Shown here: positions 57,894-64,000 of the stretch, piece after piece | Layout: each line of letters begins with the position of its first letter | Position numbering within the stretch: position 1 is the first letter of the stretch | Notes under the pieces: generated by a model | Told to the model about the DNA's origin: nothing | Seen by the model: the letters and a program-made list of their open reading frames with translations, nothing else | The model's database searches: none | Assembly (NCBI GenBank): GCA_964017065.1 | Contig: OZ024785.1 | Coordinates: 2,375,142-2,439,141 of the forward strand | Direction of reading: 5' to 3' | Origin: Haliclona indistincta | Lineage: Eukaryota > Porifera > Demospongiae > Haplosclerida > Chalinidae | DNA length: 64,000 nucleotides | Program-made: the position numbers and the translations under genes

Positions 57894-59072
57894 GATCGAA
57901 CTGTCAGGCATTGCTTACCTACAGGAAGTCTAGAGTGCATGGTTACCACTCTGTGGTTTTACTAATCACTCCTGTGTACAGATTATGCAAACAATCTGTT
58001 TACATTGCAATTAGTAGCAAAGACTGAGACAGAGTTACATGTAGTCATACATGAGTAATTCCAGGACAGCATTGAATTCACTTCTGTTTGTGTGTAGCAG
58101 AGACACATCGTGAGTGGAACTATATTCGTTTCCATTTTCACAGCTATATACCAAGATGCTTATTGATCCGTGGTTACTATATTGATTCCATGATAATTAC
58201 CAATGTGTGTATAAGTCATATGTACTAGAATTTATTATCACATGACATGGTCAAACTTTACTTTTAATTGTGTTTATATATTATCCATCAGGTGTCACGA
58301 TATAGTCACTGTGAGTCGCAATGGTCCAAGCTCCACCTACTGGCACCTCCCCTCGTGATGATGTGAGTGTTACAACAATAGCATGCAGTTACTCTTCACT
58401 ATAATCTCGTGCTATTAATAGTATAATGATGTCATGTTACTATTATTAGTAGCAGCAAACATTGTTGACTAAAGCAGAATATGAACAGATTTCACAAAAC
58501 CCTCGGCGTGTTGCACATTGTAGAGTTAGCTCCTTAGTTATAGTTTGCAGAAGGAGCTTTGCAGCTAAAGACAACCTGTTTGCTATTGAAACTGCACTGC
58601 TAACCAGAAGACAGCAAAGTGCTGACCTCAAGGTCAAGGTGTGCCAAGTGGGCGTGACCATGAACACGTCACGTGAGCTGTGTGTAAGCTTAGATAGGCT
58701 TTTCTCGAGATGTCTACGCAACTTTAGACCAGTCCTGCAGTTGAGTTGGAGTCTACAAGCATGTAGATAGTCAACTGCAGGCGCTTGTGTTCTCAGAGAG
58801 GTCCAAGATGGCCGCAAAGGTGAGCCAGCCATACATAACTCGAGAACGAAAGCACTTTGGCAAAATCCACGAGTCACATTGCAAGCCATTGTCGTGCTAA
58901 GCCTGTTCATACCCTTACCGAGTTTCAGAAGTGAGCGATGGTCTCTGTAGCTCGATGGACAGAATGAATGAACGAACGAATGACAAACCAAGTACCGTAA
59001 CCCTCGCGCATATGCGCCGAGGGTTAACAAGGCATATGGTAATATCATAAATGCAGTCCATGCTTGAGATTT
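57894..59072. other. E-F intergenic region
   Basis: 57894-58475 includes the E promoter side and the shared E/F/G 3' flank. 58480-59028 is an extra element. The repeat of GCAGAGACNNACACATC before it mirrors 53210-53240. No host gene is supported. Confidence 0.5.
58480..59028. mobile_element. TIR element in the F 3' flank (AACCCTCGGCG ends)
   Basis: ACCCTCGGCG near the left edge (58499) is mirrored by CGCCGAGGGTT at the right edge, where a short palindrome (ACCCTCGCGCATATGCGCCG) is also seen. In the E flank the sequence is uninterrupted at this place (AAAGCAGAATACAAGGCATA). The 200-codon minus-strand ORF inside lacks any recognised domain and is treated as element sequence. Confidence 0.65.
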
Positions 59073-60714
59073 CTAAGTTTTGATTTGACTCTCTTTCTCA
59101 TCAAGTTCCACTGGTGGTGCTATAGGATAGTAACACATGATCATTAGTGTCTCTAAGCTAGTCTGTACCATTCTTATGTTGCTTTGAGCTGTGTCTAAGA
59201 AAGGCAGCTGCCATGATAGTTATAGTGACAATGACGATGATGAGTATTATTATAGACAGTATAACAGGGATTCCAATAGTGATCCAGTTACTGACCCTAG
59301 ACTCCACTTGACCTTTACAGCATTATTGATAATAATAGTGTATAGTGTAGGACTGACTCACCAGTAGGTGTGGTTATTATAGTGTTAGTGGGTGTGGTTA
59401 AGGGTGTGGTCACAGCTTGACTTGTTGTGGTAGTAGCTGGCGCCATTGATGCTGACATATTGCAATATACATGTGTCTACATGTGCTGAATCTAACTCAC
59501 TGTACACAGTGTTAATGGTGATTGTCTGGTTAGCTTGATTCTCTACTACTAGTGATACATTGTAGGTTGAGTTACAGGATAGTGGACTAGTGACATTATC
59601 ACTAGACACATCAAACATCAGTTGATTGGTTGGTCCATATACAATAGTCCCTCCATCCAACACATCTGTCAGCACAAGCATGACAGCAAGTACCTCATAT
59701 TGACACACTTCTGGTACCTGGACAGTATTACTGTACTTGAGTGATAGTAATATAATATTGTGTGTTGGTCATACATTAGCTGTGGCTTGAATAATGTTAT
59801 CATGACATGTTGTGGTGACATTGCTTTGGTTCCTTGTAGTAGTGTCTAATCCTATTATGAGAACAACAAATGAATATAGTTATACAATACTAGTTAGTAC
59901 TGTACCTTTAGGGAATCCACTAGTAGTGTTTGTACTGGGTCCAGTGCTACCCACATCAGTCTCCGCCTCCACTGTGAACACCAGCTCATCACACTGACCT
60001 CTTTCTTGTTCGTTTGTGAGCACATATCGTTCCTCAGTTGCAGTCCACTGAGTGATCTGGTTTGATGTGAGGTTGAGCATGGTCACAGTGTAGTTGATGA
60101 CAGGGAATGGCCATGGAGCAGTCCAGGTGAGAGTGAGGGCAGTCAGGTTAGTCACTGTCACTGAGGGAGCTACAGGAGGGCCTGGTGGACCTGTGAGAAG
60201 ATTAACACTCAGGGTAGCCATGTTCTACTGGCACTGTGTGTACCTTCGACAATGACTAGCATTGCTATCTGAGTTTGACTAAAGCAAATGTTTCCACGGT
60301 TGAAGATGCAGCTAAGCTCAGTGTTATTGTTGTTTAGTATTGGTAGAATATTCACTACACATGAACTGTTGCTGTTATCACACGCAGCACTAGGTGTGCC
60401 TTCTCCTTGACACTCATAAGATATGTTTCTTCTGGACACATACTCTCTAACAGCATCATTGTTTATAATAGCTTCATTGACCTTCAGATCAATTCTACCT
60501 TCTCCCTCACACATGAATGTGATATTGTTCACTCCTGGTAGAGTAACACGGGTTTGAGGCTGTACCAGAACTAGATCAAGACTGTTATCATAGACATGCT
60601 ACTCAACATCATAGTTACTATAGTTACTGCTAGCTCAGTAAACTCACTCTCTGCCTTTGTGTGTATTAGAATAACAGCAGTAGCCATCATCAGTGCAGCT
60701 ATCTTCATGTTCAT
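59073..60714 (-). CDS. Gene F: Ig-FN3-FN3 receptor, tail lacking its tyrosine
   Basis: Eight exons downward: 60714-60648, 60570-60244, 60190-59906, 59851-59775, 59717-59501, 59451-59362, 59312-59169, 59119-59073 (1254 nt, 417 aa). Signal peptide (MNMKIAALMMATAVILIHTK). Ig-like domain (ITFMCEGEG, SYECQGEG, SCVVNILP, LSCIFNRG) with extra cysteines. FN3 (ALTLTWTAPWPFPVINYTVT), second FN3 (VPEVCQYEVLAVMLVLTD), Thr/Pro stalk, helix (IPVILSIIILIIVIVTITIM), basic stop (RHSSKQHKN), and a short last exon PPVELDEKESQIKT. Compared with G, five residues including the only tail tyrosine (ENDYE) are missing in frame. The acceptor of exon 2 (GATCTAG) was chosen because the nearer ACAG acceptor leads to a stop. 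Confidence 0.8.
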
Positions 60715-61564
60715 CTTCACTGCCTGTTTCACAAGATGCTTGTTATTCCTTTTGATAGCTATGGTTAAACAAGATATAACCACCAAGCAGCGCCTTTGAT
60801 CTTACGGTCGCCCGAGCTACAATATGTATTATCACTGATTCCACATGCCGACTGTAGTGGGAGTTTATTACTGTATTAGTATACTTTTGCTTTACTGTAT
60901 TATGCCTGACGGTCATTAAGGACATAGTTATTTTAAACATGTCGATAGTAGGATTAGTATACCCAGATCTGTATTAGTATGATATTTTGGTTATGTTTTA
61001 TAGTAACTGTTCACTGGTGCTGTGGGCGTGGTTGATGTGATAAATTGGGTGTGGTTAATGTGGTACTACCATACACTAGTATTGATTCCATGCAGACACA
61101 GGATTAAGTATACACATGCTTCTTGTATTAGTCTCTTGCAACTGTTCAATCGTGCTGTGGGTGTGATCTTCACATCTTATTCCTACATATCACTCAATCA
61201 CAACTAGTACGATGATACTGTTAGCAGCACACATGGCTTAGTTTAATAACACCTTCTCTTCTACAGGTCAAGTCATGTAGCATGGAGTAGCTGAAGAGAG
61301 GTAGCTGGCTGGTGCTACTGATAAAGATAAAGCACACTATACCAAGGTGCGTACCACTATCACACTCCTCCCCTCATGAGTGACCTGAGTGTTACAACAA
61401 TAGCATGCAGTTTCTCTTCACTATAGTGTATCTATAATCTCATGCTATTAATAGTATAGTATAATGATGTCATGTTACTATTGTTAGTAGCAGCAAACAT
61501 TGTTGACTAAAGCAGAATACAAGGCATATGGTAATATCGTAAATGCAGTCCATGCTTAAGCAAT
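60715..61564. other. F 5' flank and G 3' flank
   Basis: 60771-61020 is nearly the same as 63742-64000 (CCACCAAGCAG, GATCTTACGGTC, GTCATTAAGG), the upstream block of G. 61370-61560 is the common 3' flank. No gene is seen. Confidence 0.55.
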
Positions 61565-63255
61565 TTAAGTTTTGATTTCGTAATCGTTTTCTTGACTCTC
61601 TTTCTCATCAAGTTCCACTGGTGGTGCTATAAGATAGTAACACATGATCATTAGTGTCTCTAAGCTAGTCTGTACCATTCTTATGTTGCTTTGAGCTGTG
61701 TCTAATAAAGGCAGCTGCCATGATAGTTATAGTGACAATGATGATGATGAGTATTATTATAGACAGTATAACAGGGATTCCAATAGTGATCCAGTTACTG
61801 ACAGTAGACTCCACTTGACCTGTACAGCATTAGTGATAATAGTAGTGTATTAGTGTAGGACTGACTCACTAGTAGGTGTGGGTGCGGTTATTAGAGTGTT
61901 AGTGGGTGTGGTTATGGGTGTGGTCACGTGTTGGCTTGCTGTGGTAGTCATCGGTTGACCTGGTATATTAGTAGTAGCTGGTGCCATTGATGCTGTAATA
62001 TTGCAATATACATGTGTCTTCATGTGCTGTATCTAACTCACTATACACAGTGTTAATGGTGATTCTCTGGTTAGCTTGATTCTCTACTACTAGTGATACA
62101 TTGTAGGTTGAGTTACAGGATAGTGGACTAGTGACATTATCACTAGACACATCAAACATCAGTTGATTGGTTGGTCCATATACAATAGTCCCTCCATCCA
62201 ACACATCTGTCAGCACAAGTGTGACAGCAATGGCTACCTCATATTGACACACTTCTGGTACCTGGACAGTATTACTGTAGTTGAGTGATAGTAACCAAAT
62301 ATTGTGTGTTGGTCATACATTAGCTGTGGCTTGAATAATGTTATCATGACATGTTATGGTGACATTGCTTTGGTTCCTTGCAGTAGCGTCTAATCCTGTT
62401 ATGAAAACAACGAATGAATATAGTTATACAATACTAGTTAGTACTGCACCTTTAGGGAATCCACTAGTAGTGTTTGTACTGGGTCCAGTGCTACCCACAT
62501 CAGTCTCAGCCTCCACTGTGAACACCAGCTCATCACACTGACCTCCTCCTCCTCCTCTCAGCACTAACTGCTCATCACATGTTGTCCACTGAGTGATCTG
62601 GTTTGATGTGAGGTTGAGCATGGTCACAGTGTAGTTGATGACAGGGAATGGCCATGGAGCAGTCCAGGTGAGAGTGAGGGCAGTCAGGTTAGTCACTGTC
62701 ACTGAGGGAGCTACAGGAGGGCCTGGTGGACCTGTGAGGAGATTAACACTCAGGGTAGCCATGTTCTACTGGCACTGTGTGTACCTTCGACAATGATTAG
62801 CTTTGCTATCTGAGTTTGAATAAAGCAAGTGCTTCCACGGTTGAAGACGCATCTAAGCTCAGTGTTATTGTTGTTTAGTATTGGTAGAATATTCACTACA
62901 CATGAACTGTTGCTAGTATCACACGCACCACTAGGTGTGCCTTCTCCTTGACACTCATAAGATATGTTCATGTTGGACACATATTCTCTTGCAGCATCAT
63001 TGTTTATAATAACTTCATTGACCTTCAGTTCAATTCTACCTTCACCTTCACACATGAATGTGATATTGTTCACTCCTGGTAGAGTAACACGGGTTTGAGG
63101 CTGTACCAGAACTAGATCAAGACTGTTATCATAGACATGCTAGTCAACATCACAGTTACTATAGTTACTGCTAGCTCAGTGAACTCACTCTCTGCCTTTG
63201 TGTGTATTAGAATAACAGCAGTAGCCATCATCAGTGCAGCTATCTTCATGTTCAT
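61565..63255 (-). CDS. Gene G: Ig-FN3-FN3 receptor with DYEI tail
   Basis: Eight exons downward: 63255-63189, 63111-62785, 62731-62450, 62395-62319, 62261-62042, 61992-61870, 61819-61676, 61626-61565 (1302 nt, 433 aa). It is the closest paralogue of F: same signal peptide, Ig-like domain (ITFMCEGEG ... LRCVFNRG), FN3 with a Gly-rich loop (LRGGGGGQCDELV), second FN3 (VPEVCQYEVAIAVTLVLTD), a longer Thr/Pro stalk (residues about 320-360), helix and tail. The last exon reads PPVELDEKESQENDYEIKT, so a single tail tyrosine is present. Donor AATG-GTACAG as in F. Likely a surface receptor with a minimal signalling tail. Confidence 0.82.
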
Positions 63256-64000
63256 CTTCACTGCCTGTTTCACAGCTCTTGTTATTCCAATTGATAGATA
63301 TGGATCGTATAGATTAAGGGTGCTGATCCTAACAACCATTGACTTATTCAGGAATGTGCAAAGATTGTAATTAACAATGTACATGTACAAGGAATTTAAT
63401 AAACACCCTCTAAGTAGGAAAACCACGAGGTAAGCAGCTCATAATCGCACTTTCAAGCATGATACACGAAAAAGCTCTATGTTACTGCCTTCGCCTTGTT
63501 GAAGTACGTATATATCCACAATCTGAAGTTCTACTGCCCGAGTGAAAGAAAGTTTTATTAGCCTAAGCGTTGTATCAAGCTGCACCCGTCACGTTTCCGT
63601 CTGGCACTTTCAGCGCTCATAATTTGCAATGTGTACAGCCTACACCAGTCTTATAACATAGGTCTTTGGTTTCTTGGAATATCAGCAGTAGTTTCTGAGA
63701 TACAGTCCCCTAGCAACCAGCCAAAAATACATGCATGGGCGTGAACCTGCACCCTTAAGCAAGATATGACCACCAAGCAGTGGCTTTGATCTTACGGTCA
63801 CCCGAGCTACAATATGTACTATCACTGATTCCACATGCCAACTGTAGTGGGAGTTTATTACTTGTTAGTATACGCACCTTTGCTTTACTGTATTATGCCT
63901 AACGGTCATTAAGGGCATAGTTATTTTAAACATGTCAATAGTAGGATTAGTAGGATATCAGATTTGATTATGTTGTCTAGTAACTGTTCACTGGTGCTGT
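63256..64000. other. G 5' flank with inserted element; array seems to continue
   Basis: A 437-bp TTAA-flanked element (63318-63754) separates G from its conserved upstream block (63755-64000), which matches that of F. The window ends inside this duplicated flank. The ORF reaching 63426 is an extension of the signal exon, not preferred. Confidence 0.55.
63318..63754. mobile_element. Second TTAA-flanked (piggyBac-like) element, upstream of G
   Basis: TTAA at 63314-63317 and 63755-63758. Inside ends are GGGTGCTGATCC on the left and GAACCTGCACCC on the right, an imperfect 12-bp inverted repeat (10 of 12). The equivalent region before F has a single TTAA (GGTTAAACAAG) and no insert. The ends differ from the element at 16256, so it is another family. 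No transposase frame. Confidence 0.75.

Noticed and set aside
58446..59048. 200-aa minus-strand ORF as a host gene
   Set aside because: It coincides with an inserted TIR element missing from the E flank and shows no recognised domain or splice context.
60571..60647. Acceptor ATAACAG for exon 2 of F and G
   Set aside because: Using it gives an immediate stop (TTG ATC TAG). The next AG (GATCTAG) fits the phase and opens the Ig frame in both genes.

Overview
The window looks like nuclear DNA from an early-branching invertebrate, most likely a demosponge of the Amphimedon type. That assignment is an inference from AT-rich sequence, very short GT-AG introns (many 45-100 bp), dense genes and many small inverted-repeat transposons. 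I see no bacterial operons, rRNA, tRNA or CRISPR. The dominant content is a cluster of 15 gene models plus one broken copy. Nearly all encode single-pass type I membrane receptors: signal peptide, one Ig-like domain, usually two fibronectin-III (FN3) domains, a short Ser/Thr/Pro stalk, one transmembrane helix and a variable tail. I built the exon models by hand. In every intact model the summed exon length divides by three, and most module-boundary introns are phase 1.

Layout. 117-29216 (+ strand) holds two interleaved families. Family A has short-tailed genes (A1, A3), long-tailed genes (A2, A5) and a broken copy (A4). Family B has B1 and B2. The A2-B1 and A5-B2 stretches are paralogous segments of about 8 kb. 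29634-36062 (- strand) holds C and D. 36262-52555 (+ strand) holds H, I and the J1-J4 array: short receptors with one cysteine-rich Ig-like domain and a short tail. 53676-63255 (- strand) holds E, F and G, relatives of D. The repeated flank after 63755 suggests the array continues beyond the window.

How the parts fit. The ectodomains look like adhesion or recognition modules, rich in N-glycosylation sequons. The tails differ by gene: ITIM-like motifs (A1, A3, B1, B2), NPxY (A2, A5, C), YxxM (C), a proline-rich SH3-ligand-like exon (A2, A5), YEEV (D), DYEI (E, G), or almost no tail (J). Such a set would suit a paired-receptor system for self/non-self or microbial recognition. That function is inferred, not shown by the sequence.

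Between and inside the genes are many structural variants: TTAA-flanked elements, foldback elements, small TIR elements, a 44-bp minisatellite of about 32 copies, and minisatellites with different units at the same place in two duplicated segments. Several insertions hit coding exons or split paralogues, so the locus appears to be evolving quickly.
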